NCBI GenBank assembly: GCA_009711615.1 | Contig: VENI01000001.1 | Coordinates: 1 to 64,000, forward strand | From: Bacillota bacterium | GTDB lineage: Bacteria > Bacillota > Desulfotomaculia > Desulfotomaculales > Desulfohalotomaculaceae | DNA: 64,000 nt | Direction of reading: 5' to 3' | In this document: in pieces, positions 18,613 to 26,124 of the stretch | Numbering within the stretch: the stretch's first letter is position 1 | Layout of the letters: every line of letters begins with the position of its first letter | Program-made: the position numbers and the translations under genes | The notes under the pieces: generated by a model | The model's database searches: none | What the model was told of the DNA's origin: nothing | Seen by the model: only the letters and a program-made list of their open reading frames with translations

Positions 18613-19311
18613 TTGGCAGAGATAGTAGAGGTTGTAGTAAGGTCAGTGGTAGCTTTTCTTACCCTGCTTCTAATGGCCCGTTTAATGGGTAAAGTGCAGA
18701 TTTCACAATTGACATTTTTTGAATATATAGTTGGAATAACCATTGGTTCTGTGGCAGCAAGTATGTCTATAGACACTAATTTACCTACCACATCTGCTAT
18801 AACAGGGATTATTGTCTGGACAGCAATGGTTATTATAACTTCAAGGTTAGTGTTAAATAATATTCCTGCACGTAAAATCATCCAAGGAGAACCTACGGTG
18901 TTAGTAAAAAACGGCAAGGTTATGGAATCGGCCATGAAACGAGTAGCATATAACGTGAGTGAACTACTGACTCAGTTAAGAAATGAACAGATATTTGATC
19001 TGTCTCAAGTGGAAGAAGCAGTATTAGAAACTAACGGCAAGTTAAGTATTTTGCTAAAGTCACAAAACCAGCCACTAACCCCTAGTGACTTAAATATTGA
19101 TACTAAATATAAAGGAATGCCAGAAGTTTTAGTAGTAGATGGAAACATTGCCGGTCACAGGCTAAAGGAATTAGGATTAACAGAAGGTTGGTTATATCAG
19201 GAGTTAAAGAATTTAGGCATCAATGAATTATCGGAAGTAATGGTAGCACAATTAAACACACAAGGAGAGTTATATGTAGATAAGAAATCGGATTGGGATG
19301 GATGGCAGTAA
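18613..19311 (+). CDS. DUF421 (YetF/YrbG-type) membrane protein
   Basis: A ~232-residue protein with three N-terminal membrane helices (VVVRSVVAFLTLLLMARLMG, then two more to about 80) and a soluble DUF421 domain. Family markers include MGKVQISQLTFFEYIVGITIGS, the INGEPTVLVKNGK-like segment (IIQGEPTVLVKNGK) and the LRNEQIFDLSQVEEAVLETNG helix. Its role is poorly defined; homologues are spore- or envelope-associated. I prefer the TTG at 18613, six bases after AAGGGTG; the in-frame GTG at 18604 overlaps that site. Confidence 0.85.
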   Translation: MAEIVEVVVRSVVAFLTLLLMARLMGKVQISQLTFFEYIVGITIGSVAASMSIDTNLPTTSAITGIIVWTAMVIITSRLVLNNIPARKIIQGEPTVLVKNGKVMESAMKRVAYNVSELLTQLRNEQIFDLSQVEEAVLETNGKLSILLKSQNQPLTPSDLNIDTKYKGMPEVLVVDGNIAGHRLKELGLTEGWLYQELKNLGINELSEVMVAQLNTQGELYVDKKSDWDGWQ

Positions 19312-19351
19312 AACAGTCTGTAAAATGTTTAATTTAACATATTCATGCTAA

Positions 19352-19382
19352 AAAAACCACTCCCTCAACAAGGAAGTGGTTT
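19352..19382 (-). terminator. Terminator of the 6S RNA gene
   Basis: In the minus direction, the 12-base arms (one mismatch, loop of 5) are followed by seven consecutive T residues. This orientation ends the 6S transcript rather than the DUF421 gene on the plus strand, where no T run follows. Confidence 0.75.
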
Positions 19383-19384
19383 CT

Positions 19385-19595
19385 AATTATATTATTTTGT
19401 ACCCACCGTGCCGTCACCCTAGCGTTTTTACACACCCGCGTCTCGCAGGTGGGTGCCCTGTCACTAATTTCTGCCTTCCGCTCAATGGGCGGCCCGACAT
19501 TGATTAACGAACCCGAGCTCCCTTTGTCACTCTGTGGGGTAAAAACTGATAAGGCAACTAACATAGCAGGAAAATTATTTGTTTTTATCGCTTGC
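19385..19595 (-). ncRNA. ssrS: 6S RNA
   Basis: The minus strand reads CCTGCTATGTTAGTTGCC near its 5' end, closely resembling the 5' part of Firmicute 6S RNAs. A GGGCACCCACCTGCG...CGGGTG hairpin and AGGGTGACGG follow further down. The ends (AAATAATTTT and AAAATAATA) can pair to close a long rod. A promoter (TATAAT at 19608-19603 with AAGACA 17 bases upstream) and a terminator bound the unit. The segment is G/C-richer than its surroundings and has no convincing ORF. 6S RNA sequesters sigma-A RNA polymerase in stationary phase. Assignment is from pattern memory, not a covariance search. Confidence 0.7.
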
Positions 19596-19602
19596 AGAAT
19601 TT

Positions 19603-19631
19603 ATTATAACATAACTTTTTCATTATGTCTT
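19603..19631 (-). promoter_or_regulatory. Promoter of 6S RNA
   Basis: Consensus -10 TATAAT (19608-19603) with a -35-like AAGACA 17 bases upstream on the minus strand. The predicted start is near 19595. Confidence 0.55.
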
Positions 19632-19639
19632 TTGGATAT

Positions 19640-19828
19640 TTATGTTTTTTAAAGAATCTTAAAATGGTGTAGTTATAAATAAATGGTGCCATTACGTAGA
19701 TATTGAGATGATATCTGGAAAACAATCATCGGGACCGCAACCACCAAATATTGAAATAAATATTACTCATATAAATGGGATATCAGTTTTAAAGAAATAG
19801 AAAATATCTTAAGTAGCAAATAACTTCT
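19640..19828 (+). other. Intergenic DNA with possible gene remnant
   Basis: A 31-codon frame (ATG 19708 to TAG 19800) lacks a ribosome-binding site. The same frame is open upstream without a start codon to about 19660, which suggests a decayed C-terminal gene fragment rather than a real small gene. It is followed by a strong terminator. The parent gene is not recognised. Confidence 0.3.
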
Positions 19829-19857
19829 ATGGCTTGGTGTTATCCAAGCCATTTTTT
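19829..19857 (+). terminator. Rho-independent terminator
   Basis: A perfect 9-bp stem (ATGGCTTGG and complement, 6-base loop) followed by six T on the plus strand. No intact gene precedes it, so it may end a lost gene or an unrecognised small transcript. Confidence 0.75.
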
Positions 19858-19924
19858 AAATTAACGATAAAAATGATACTAATGGTTTTTGTAGAAAATC
19901 CAAAAATTAGGTTATAGTTTTCAA

Positions 19925-20096
19925 AGTAATGCTACCATCTTTTTAACCTTGTTAGCAAGGTAGTTTTGTGATATAAATAACAATTAGGAACATAAAAACA
20001 CGATCCGGTTGGTAGTCCGGATGCATCAAATATCGATGTCAGTAACCTTCCCTCCTCGGGTTGTCCATTGTTCCTTCTGAGATTTTTAAGAGGAGG
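19925..20096 (+). promoter_or_regulatory. yjdF riboswitch (azaaromatic-sensing leader), putative
   Basis: The leader of the yjdF homologue is about 200 bases long and structured. Hairpins include ACCTTG/CAAGGT (about 19946-19961) and ATCCGG/CCGGAT (about 20009-20030). The Shine-Dalgarno GAGGAGG (20090-20096) can pair perfectly with CCTCCTC (20051-20057). Alternatively GTTCCT (20070-20075) pairs with AGGAAC (20094-20099). The yjdF motif RNA is known to lie upstream of yjdF genes and to bind azaaromatic compounds. Identification rests on gene context and mutually exclusive anti-SD helices; the consensus was not aligned. Confidence 0.65.
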
Positions 20097-20103
20097 AACG
20101 CGG

Positions 20104-20514
20104 ATGAAACTTACTATTTACCACGATGGTCAGTTTTGGGTTGGCGTAGCTGAAGAAAATGAAGGTGATAAAGTTAAGGTAGTTAAACATACCTTTGGCG
20201 CCGAACCTCAAAACGAAGAAGTCGTAACCTTTGTAAACCTATCCTTACCCAAATTATTTGAAGAAGCCGGTGCCAGTGTTCCAGCTCCAGGAACCTCTAA
20301 ACACAAAATTAATCCTAAAAGATTATCTAGAAAAATTTCTCGCGAAGTAAAAAATGTTGGGGTATCTACTTACGCCCAACAGGCCGTACAGCTGGAACGT
20401 GAACAAAGAAAAAAGGTTAGACAAGCAAAATCTAAGAAACAAAAAGAAATTGAAAAAGAAAGAAAATGGCAGCTCAAAAGAAAAAGAGCAAAGGCTAAAC
20501 ACAAAGGCCACTAA
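20104..20514 (+). CDS. yjdF: YjdF-family (DUF2992) RNA-binding-like protein
   Basis: A 136-residue protein: an N-terminal beta-rich domain (MKLTIYHDGQFWVGVAEEN, HTFGAEPQNEEVVTFV) and a strongly basic, helical C-terminus from about residue 95 (QLEREQRKKVRQAKSKKQ) consistent with nucleic-acid binding. This matches the YjdF/DUF2992 family, whose function is unknown. The ATG at 20104 follows AGAGGAGG; an upstream TTG in frame lies inside the regulatory leader and is disfavoured. It is probably induced by ligand binding to the leader. Confidence 0.9.
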   Translation: MKLTIYHDGQFWVGVAEENEGDKVKVVKHTFGAEPQNEEVVTFVNLSLPKLFEEAGASVPAPGTSKHKINPKRLSRKISREVKNVGVSTYAQQAVQLEREQRKKVRQAKSKKQKEIEKERKWQLKRKRAKAKHKGH

Positions 20515-20518
20515 TTTC

Positions 20519-20540
20519 TCTCCGGATTATAATCCGGAGA
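20519..20540 (+). terminator. Terminator of yjdF
   Basis: A perfect 22-base palindrome (TCTCCGGATTA and complement) followed by TTTTATTTTT, five bases after the yjdF stop. Confidence 0.85.
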
Positions 20541-20612
20541 TTTTATTTTTCTAAAGGAATAGTTCAATATTTCAAGAATTATTATGGTATTTATAAAAAG
20601 AGGTGATCTATA

Positions 20613-21059
20613 ATGAAATATGAGGACGTTTTAAAACACCTTGCCCCCTGCGGCCTGGACTGTAATAGGTGTGCTGAATTTGAACATGGTAATATAAAAC
20701 AATTAAGTTCAGATCTTTTGCAAGGGCTAAGTAATAATTATGAGAGATTAGCAGAGATAAAATCAAAGAGAAACCCTATATTCAATAATTATGCATATTT
20801 CAAAGAAATTCTCATTTCTTTTTCTAATGCATCATGTAGCGGTTGTCGCGGTGATAATGTCCAATGTCTAATTTCTTGTACCGTCAAAAACTGCCATAAA
20901 GAACAAGGTGTGGATTTTTGTTTTCAATGTAATCGATACCCCTGTGATAATCAATTCACTGGCCGTTTAAGAGATCGATGGATAAACATGAACAATCGAA
21001 TGAAAGAAGTAGGCGTGGTTGAATACTACCATGAACAAAAACAAGTACCGAGGTATTAA
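20613..21059 (+). CDS. DUF3795-like cysteine-rich protein
   Basis: A 148-residue soluble protein with ten or more cysteines in clusters: APCGLDCNRCAEFEHG at the N-terminus, CSGCRGDNVQCLISC (about 73-87), and CHKEQGVDFCFQCNRYPC (about 92-109). The arrangement is that of DUF3795 proteins, probably zinc- or Fe-S-binding; the function is unknown. AGAGGTGA precedes the ATG. Monocistronic, ending at a palindromic terminator shared with the convergent tRNA gene. Confidence 0.75.
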   Translation: MKYEDVLKHLAPCGLDCNRCAEFEHGNIKQLSSDLLQGLSNNYERLAEIKSKRNPIFNNYAYFKEILISFSNASCSGCRGDNVQCLISCTVKNCHKEQGVDFCFQCNRYPCDNQFTGRLRDRWINMNNRMKEVGVVEYYHEQKQVPRY

Positions 21060-21072
21060 CTTACTCCATAAA

Positions 21073-21110
21073 AAAAACAAGGTTTTGCAGATCTGCAAAA
21101 CCTTGTTTTT
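21073..21110. terminator. Bidirectional terminator, perfect 38-base palindrome
   Basis: A perfect palindrome centred on AGATCT with A5 and T5 ends. It terminates both the DUF3795-like gene (plus) and tRNA-Pro (minus). Confidence 0.85.
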
Positions 21111-21113
21111 CTT

Positions 21114-21190
21114 TGGTCGGAACGGCGGGACTTGAACCCGCGGCCTCTACCACCCCAAGGTAGCGCGCTACCAAGCTGCGCCACGTCCCG
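21114..21190 (-). tRNA. tRNA-Pro (anticodon GGG)
   Basis: On the minus strand the 77-base cloverleaf is complete. The acceptor stem CGGGACG pairs with CGTTCCG, with D-arm GCGCAGCTTGGTAGCGC and anticodon stem CTACC/GGTAG around loop TTGGGGT (anticodon GGG). The T-arm contains GGTTCAAGTCC. The 3' CCA is encoded (21114-21116). It reads the proline codon CCC. Confidence 0.95.
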
Positions 21191-21425
21191 ACGTGTAGGT
21201 GCAAAGAATATTATAGCTGGCTAGTTTCAAAATGTCAACCATTAATTAACTTTCTGCTATAAGGTGTTATTGTTTCAGACAAATATATATTATAATACTA
21301 ATAACATATTATATCAAGAGGTATAATTTAGAAAGCCATATGAAGGATTATACGGTAGCGTTGTAAAATATATATTATTAAGAAGTTACTGCAATGGAGG
21401 GAATAACATCAGAGAAATAAATAAG

Positions 21426-22067
21426 TTGAAGGAAATGGATCTCTTTGACGGAGTCCAATTGCAAAAATTACAGGAATATCAAGATCATTTTATAATATCT
21501 AATTTCCAGCGTAAAGAAACGATTTTTTATCCCGGAAAATACCCACAGTCCATCTTTCTGGTGCTAGAAGGTAAGGTACGGGTATTTTTGAGTTATTCCG
21601 AAGGTAAGGAGTTCACCTTAACGGTTTTGGAATCAGGTGATGTTTATAGCGGACACACTCGGGCATACGGTCAGGCGCTTTCTGATGTTAAACTTGCAAT
21701 CATCCCGGTAGATGTATTTAAAGAAATGCTGGTTAATGTACCAGGTTTGGTTTTCGGATTGGTAACGGTTTTAGGTGATGCACTAAAAGGGTCCATAAAT
21801 GTAATTGAAAGTCTGGTGTTTGAAGAAGCAGGAATGAGACTCACCTCCCTTTTAGCTGAATGGGCTCAGCAATCTGAGCAAGTGTCAGATCAAGGTATCA
21901 TTGTTAGGTTGGAGTTTACACGAGAGCAGATTGCCAGTATGATTGGTAGCAGTCGTCAAACCTTGGCCACTTTATTAAAAGAACTTTCTAATGCTAATTA
22001 TATAGAAGTTAGGCAAAAAGTTTTAGTTATTAAGGATTTGTATAACCTAAAAAACTTCTATAAATAG
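21426..22067 (+). CDS. Crp/Fnr-family regulator, CooA-like CO sensor candidate
   Basis: A 213-residue regulator with an N-terminal cyclic-nucleotide-binding-type beta-roll (about 20-110), a long dimerisation helix (about 115-145) and a C-terminal winged HTH (FTREQIASMIGSSRQTLATLLKEL). The segment FTLTVLESGDVYSGHTRAY closely resembles the heme-binding stretch of CooA proteins. The heme-ligand histidine is kept (His77), but the usual ferric-state cysteine two residues earlier is Ser75. It lies directly upstream of cooS. The start is uncertain: the only standard codon is this TTG, but it lacks a Shine-Dalgarno. A GGAGGG sits six bases before an in-frame ATC at 21408. Confidence 0.75.
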   Translation: MKEMDLFDGVQLQKLQEYQDHFIISNFQRKETIFYPGKYPQSIFLVLEGKVRVFLSYSEGKEFTLTVLESGDVYSGHTRAYGQALSDVKLAIIPVDVFKEMLVNVPGLVFGLVTVLGDALKGSINVIESLVFEEAGMRLTSLLAEWAQQSEQVSDQGIIVRLEFTREQIASMIGSSRQTLATLLKELSNANYIEVRQKVLVIKDLYNLKNFYK

Positions 22068-22088
22068 ATTTAGACTAAATATTCTAAA

Positions 22089-22107
22089 TTTACACTTAAT
22101 TTGTAAA
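22089..22107 (+). promoter_or_regulatory. Inverted repeat upstream of cooS (possible operator)
   Basis: TTTACA and TGTAAA arms separated by 7 bases lie between the regulator gene and cooS. The spacing is near that of Crp/Fnr-type sites, but the half-sites do not match the known CooA consensus, so this is a weak candidate in very A/T-rich DNA. Confidence 0.25.
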
Positions 22108-22185
22108 ATACTTTACATTAATTTTAGTTGAATCATGATAAAGTTAGTATAAATTTACTAAATTATATAAAGGAGGTAGCCAATA

Positions 22186-24114
22186 ATGAAAGAGCGACCA
22201 GATGTTAATGATTTATCCATGGACACCGGAGTTCAACAGATGATAACCAAAGCTCGGGACGAGGGTATTGAGACCGCTTTTGACCGCGCTGACAAGATGA
22301 AACAGTGTGGATTTGGCTCACAAGGTGTATGCTGCCGTTTATGTCTGGAAGGGCCATGCCGCATATCTCCCACTGGCAACGGCCCGCAGTCCGGTGTGTG
22401 TGGTGCCAATATCGATACCATCGTTGCCAGAAACTTTTTTAACAACGTTATTCAAGGAACCGCAAGCCATGCGGAACATGCCCGGGAAATAGCTCATGCA
22501 TTGGTGGAAACTGTAGCCGGACATGCACCTTATACTATTGCAGGAGTAGATAAACTTAAAAGCATCGCCCAAGGATTGGGAATAGAAACCGAAGGTAAAG
22601 AAGTAAATCAGTTAGTTAAAGAAGTAACCGATAAGGCTTTGGAAGATTTCCAAAAACAAGAGGGTACCCTTAACTGGCTTAAATTAAAAGCCGATCAAAA
22701 GTCTTATCAGACTTGGGAAAACTTGGGCCTTCTTCCCGAAAATGCTCATGCTGAAATTGCCAAGGGAATGGCCAGAAATGTGATGGGTGCAGATGCCGAC
22801 CCAGCCAACTTACTGATGGGTACTGTTTCTATGGGTCTTGTAGACGGTTTTGCTGGTTTACACATGTCCACAGACCTACAAGACATCATGTTTGGCGTCC
22901 CTAAAGCAGTTAAGGCGCAGTACCGCCTTGGAGTTATAAACAAAGAAAAGATTAACATTTCAGTGCATGGTCACATACCACTCCTGGCTGACAAAGTGGT
23001 GGAATGGGCCAGAAAGCTGGAAGATGAGGCCAAAAAAGTTGGCGCAGATGGTATTAACATAGTTGGTGTATGCTGTAGTGCCAATGAATTATTAATGCGT
23101 AAAGGTGTTTCTGTAGCCACAAACTATGCCAGTCAGGAAATGCCTATTATAACCGGCGCCCTAGAGGCCATGGTAGTTGATATCCAGTGCATTATGCCTG
23201 GACTGCAGCAAGTGGCAGAATGCTATCATACTGAACTAATCACCACCCTACCTTATTCTAAAATTTCCGGTGCCACCCATGTAGAATTCACCACCGAAAA
23301 GGCTGATGAAGCAGCTAAAGAAATAGTTATGAAGGCAATTAACAACTACAAGAACAGGGATTCTAACAAAGTTAATATTCCAGAGGAAGTTACCGAAGCC
23401 TATGCTGGTTTCTCAACCGAGCAAATAGTTGAAGCATTGGCTAATGTCAACCCAGATGATCCGCTAAAACCATTGGTAGATGCCATTGCCAACGGAGATA
23501 TATTGGGTGCTGTAGCCATTGTGGGTTGCACTAACCCACGCAAGAGACAGGATCAGTATAATGTTGATCTGGTTATGGAATTAATAAAGAATAATGTATT
23601 AGTTGTGGCCACAGGATGTTCTGCCCACTCACTGGGTAAGTTTGGTTTACTGTCACCAGATGGATTAAAATACAGCGGAAAAGAAATGCGGGAAGTTCTC
23701 ACAGCAGTTGGTAAAGCCAACGGTTTGCCAGCACTACCCCCTGCCCTACATATGGGTAGTTGCGTTGATAACTCACGCATTGCTGACCTATTAACAGCGT
23801 TGGCTAATTATCTAGATGTGGGAATTAAGGACTTGCCGGCAGCAGGATCTTGCCCGGAAACACATCACCCCAAAGCACTGGCCATAGGAACATACTTTGT
23901 AGCCAGCGGTGTTGATGTTCATGTGGGAGTAAATCCACAGGTTACTGGATCAGAATTAGTAACCAATGTGTTGACAGCCTCCAAAGGAGACTTCCCCATT
24001 ACCACTGACGAGCTGTTTGGTGGAAAAATAATCTATGAAGAAGACTCGGTAATAGCTGCTCAAAAGCTAATTGAAAGAATAAAGATGAAGCGCAAAGCTC
24101 TGGGTTTAAAATAA
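22186..24114 (+). CDS. cooS: Ni-dependent anaerobic carbon monoxide dehydrogenase, catalytic subunit
   Basis: A 642-residue enzyme of normal CooS length, interconverting CO and CO2 at a [Ni-4Fe-4S] C-cluster. Residues Cys41 and Cys49 would bind the interface D-cluster. Cys50, Cys53, Cys58 and Cys72 (CxxCxxxxC...C pattern) would bind the B-cluster. C-cluster regions are visible as CCSANELL, CTNPRKRQDQ, ATGCSAHS, GSCVDNSR and GSCPETHHPK. AAAGGAGG precedes the ATG. It is followed by cooC, giving a cooS-cooC-nikMN order. No cooF or hydrogenase genes are in the window, so the electron acceptor is unknown. Confidence 0.97.
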   Translation: MKERPDVNDLSMDTGVQQMITKARDEGIETAFDRADKMKQCGFGSQGVCCRLCLEGPCRISPTGNGPQSGVCGANIDTIVARNFFNNVIQGTASHAEHAREIAHALVETVAGHAPYTIAGVDKLKSIAQGLGIETEGKEVNQLVKEVTDKALEDFQKQEGTLNWLKLKADQKSYQTWENLGLLPENAHAEIAKGMARNVMGADADPANLLMGTVSMGLVDGFAGLHMSTDLQDIMFGVPKAVKAQYRLGVINKEKINISVHGHIPLLADKVVEWARKLEDEAKKVGADGINIVGVCCSANELLMRKGVSVATNYASQEMPIITGALEAMVVDIQCIMPGLQQVAECYHTELITTLPYSKISGATHVEFTTEKADEAAKEIVMKAINNYKNRDSNKVNIPEEVTEAYAGFSTEQIVEALANVNPDDPLKPLVDAIANGDILGAVAIVGCTNPRKRQDQYNVDLVMELIKNNVLVVATGCSAHSLGKFGLLSPDGLKYSGKEMREVLTAVGKANGLPALPPALHMGSCVDNSRIADLLTALANYLDVGIKDLPAAGSCPETHHPKALAIGTYFVASGVDVHVGVNPQVTGSELVTNVLTASKGDFPITTDELFGGKIIYEEDSVIAAQKLIERIKMKRKALGLK

Positions 24115-24144
24115 AAACCTTAGCCTGTTTTAGGAGTGATAGTA

Positions 24145-24933
24145 ATGGCAGCAAACAAAGGACTAAAAATTGCAGTATCGGGTAAAGGTGGAGTGGGTAA
24201 AACCACACTATCTGCCCTACTCTGCCACTTGTATGACAAAGAAAATAAAAACGTATTGGCAGTGGACGCAGACCCGGATGCCAACTTGGGTATGGCTTTA
24301 GGTTTTACCAGTGATGAACTGCAACAGGTTGTCACTATAGCAGATGATCGGCAGTTAATAAAAGAACGTACCGGTGCTGAACCGGGTAGCCCAGGATCAT
24401 TCTTTAGCTTAAATCCCAAGGTTGATGATATACCCCAAAAGTATGTTATTAAGAGCAACAACATTAGTTTACTGCAACTGGGGCAAAGCTCCACCGGTGG
24501 CAAAGGATGTCATTGCCCCGAAAATACATTCATAAAAACCTTATTAAACCATCTTGTGTTAGAAGAAAACGATACAGTTATCGTTGACATGGAAGCCGGT
24601 TTAGAACACATGAGCAGAGGTACCGCAAGGGCAGTTGATGCATTTGTGGTGGTAGTGGAGCCAGGGCAAAGGAGTTTTCAAACCGCCAAGGCTACCGTAA
24701 AGCTGGCAAAAGACTTGGGAGTGGATAAGGTGTTTGCAGTGGCTAACAAAGTAAGAACAGGCCAAGAAGAAAACGTTCGCCAATTCTTGGATTTCATACC
24801 TATACTGGGAATATTGCCATACGACAGCAAGGTGGTTGATGCTGATTTCACAGGAAAGACAGTTTTTGAAACAAACCCAGAAATGGTTGAAAGAATAGAT
24901 AACATCAAGAAAAATTTGGAACAAAATATGTAG
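24145..24933 (+). CDS. cooC: CODH accessory ATPase CooC (nickel insertion)
   Basis: A 262-residue MinD/SIMIBI-class ATPase with the deviant Walker A motif SGKGGVGKTT near the N-terminus. A switch region (VDADPDANLGMALG) and a CxC metal site (GKGCHCPEN, about residue 120) characteristic of CooC follow. It matures the Ni site of CooS. I chose the ATG at 24145, eight bases after AGGAG; the upstream GTG overlaps that site. Only 30 bases separate it from cooS. Confidence 0.93.
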   Translation: MAANKGLKIAVSGKGGVGKTTLSALLCHLYDKENKNVLAVDADPDANLGMALGFTSDELQQVVTIADDRQLIKERTGAEPGSPGSFFSLNPKVDDIPQKYVIKSNNISLLQLGQSSTGGKGCHCPENTFIKTLLNHLVLEENDTVIVDMEAGLEHMSRGTARAVDAFVVVVEPGQRSFQTAKATVKLAKDLGVDKVFAVANKVRTGQEENVRQFLDFIPILGILPYDSKVVDADFTGKTVFETNPEMVERIDNIKKNLEQNM

Positions 24934-25012
24934 GATTTTTTTCTGGAGTGTAGAACTGACTAATAAATCACCTGCAAACCTAATATATTCTTTATAAGGA
25001 GGAGGATGTAAA

Positions 25013-25657
25013 ATGCATATACCAAACGGTTTTTTAGACCCAGTAACTGCTACTACTACTGCAGCAGCAACTGGCGGTATGCTAGTATACGGATGGAACA
25101 AAGTGCGCCAGGAGATGAGACAACAGTCACCGATTACTTTAGGATTGGTTGCTGCATTTATATTTGCAGCCCAGATGATTAATTTTGCCATCGGACATCA
25201 CACCAGTGGACACTTAATTGGTGCGATGGTGGCGGTTGCAGTATGTGGCCCTTGGACCGCCGGGATATTAATGAGTGCGGTACTTGGTGTACAAAGCCTG
25301 TTCTTCCATGACGGTGGAACCATAGCTCTAGGAGCTAACATCTTTAATATGGCAATTGTGGCCACTGCTGTAAGTTACATGGTTTATACAGCTGTTATGA
25401 ACAAAACAGGAAGCCGTAGTATTGCCATGGCTACAGGTGCTTGGTTGTCTGTGTTGGCGGCTTCAGTTGCTGTAGCAGTGGAGTTAGCAGCATCGGGCAC
25501 TGCATCACTCGCATCTGTTGTACCTGCAATGCTGGGATGGCACAGTTTAATTGGAATTGGCGAAGCAGGCATTACTATTTTAAGCGTTAGCTTTATTGTT
25601 AAATATGCCAAAGAAGCTGAGCTCAAAGGGCAGGTTAAGGAATATGCTCAAAATTAG
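25013..25657 (+). CDS. CbiM/NikM-family ECF-type Ni/Co transport substrate subunit
   Basis: A 214-residue membrane protein beginning MHIPNGFLDP. The conserved N-terminal histidine (His2) and about six helices are those of CbiM/NikM, whose N-terminus coordinates the metal. HHTSGHLIGA in the third helix and FFHDGGTIALGANIFNM are family blocks. Given its place after cooS-cooC, nickel is the likeliest substrate (inference). AAGGAGGAGG precedes the ATG. It overlaps the next gene by 14 bases. Confidence 0.88.
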   Translation: MHIPNGFLDPVTATTTAAATGGMLVYGWNKVRQEMRQQSPITLGLVAAFIFAAQMINFAIGHHTSGHLIGAMVAVAVCGPWTAGILMSAVLGVQSLFFHDGGTIALGANIFNMAIVATAVSYMVYTAVMNKTGSRSIAMATGAWLSVLAASVAVAVELAASGTASLASVVPAMLGWHSLIGIGEAGITILSVSFIVKYAKEAELKGQVKEYAQN

Positions 25658-25919
25658 AAATAGATTAATTGTAGGTTTATTAGTTATCTTAATTGCCGGA
25701 TTGTTATCAAATTTTGCTTCATCACACCCAGATGGACTTGAACAGGTCGCCGAAGACTTGGGATTTATTAACCAAGCAACTGGTCATACTTCAATTTTTT
25801 ATGACTATAGCTTGCCCGGCACCCCCGCAGGCCTCACCAGTAGTTTGGCTGGTATTTTAGGCAGTGCACTGGTTTTTGTACTGGTCTATGGCCTAAGTAG
25901 TATAATTAGAAAAGTATAA
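25644..25919 (+). CDS. PDGLE-domain small membrane subunit (CbiN/NikN type)
   Basis: A 91-residue protein with membrane helices at about 6-22 and 68-86 and an extracytoplasmic PDGLE motif (SSHPDGLEQVAEDLGF). It is the partner of the preceding CbiM/NikM. The ATG at 25644 is preferred, with AAGG just upstream and translational coupling through a 14-base overlap; a longer frame has no site. The energising CbiQ/CbiO genes do not follow; a terminator does. Confidence 0.85.
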   Translation: MLKIRNRLIVGLLVILIAGLLSNFASSHPDGLEQVAEDLGFINQATGHTSIFYDYSLPGTPAGLTSSLAGILGSALVFVLVYGLSSIIRKV

Positions 25920-25920
25920 T

Positions 25921-25964
25921 AAATAACCCCTTGATAAAAAAAATATCTAATCAAGGGGTTATTT
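25921..25964 (+). terminator. Terminator of the CO oxidation operon
   Basis: A perfect 15-bp stem (AAATAACCCCTTGAT and complement) with a 14-base A/T-rich loop and T-rich tail directly after the PDGLE gene. Confidence 0.85.
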
Positions 25965-26124
25965 TCATAATTTTTTGATAATAGTATATAGTAATTACCC
26001 ACAAATATCCATGTTTAAAAAAATAAAATTTTTTGATAAAATAAAGGAAAGTTAATCTTATGTAAAGAATAAGTAAAAGTAAATAATAAAACAATAAAAT
26101 CTAAAAGCATTGGAGGAGATACCC

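Noticed and set aside
19343..19652. Short ORFs on both strands in the G/C-rich island
   Set aside because: They overlap the 6S RNA and its terminator, lack RBS sites and look non-coding.
22068..22185. Canonical CooA operator before cooS
   Set aside because: The TTTACA/TGTAAA palindrome does not match the known CooA half-sites and such repeats are expected in DNA this A/T-rich; kept only as a low-confidence site.
24934..25012. Cobalamin or Ni/Co riboswitch before the CbiM gene
   Set aside because: The gap is only 79 bases, shows no conserved B12-box or NiCo motif, and the gene is probably cotranscribed with cooC.
24601..25191. 196-residue minus-strand frame
   Set aside because: It runs antisense through cooC and the CbiM gene, has no RBS and no recognisable domain; a shadow of the real genes.
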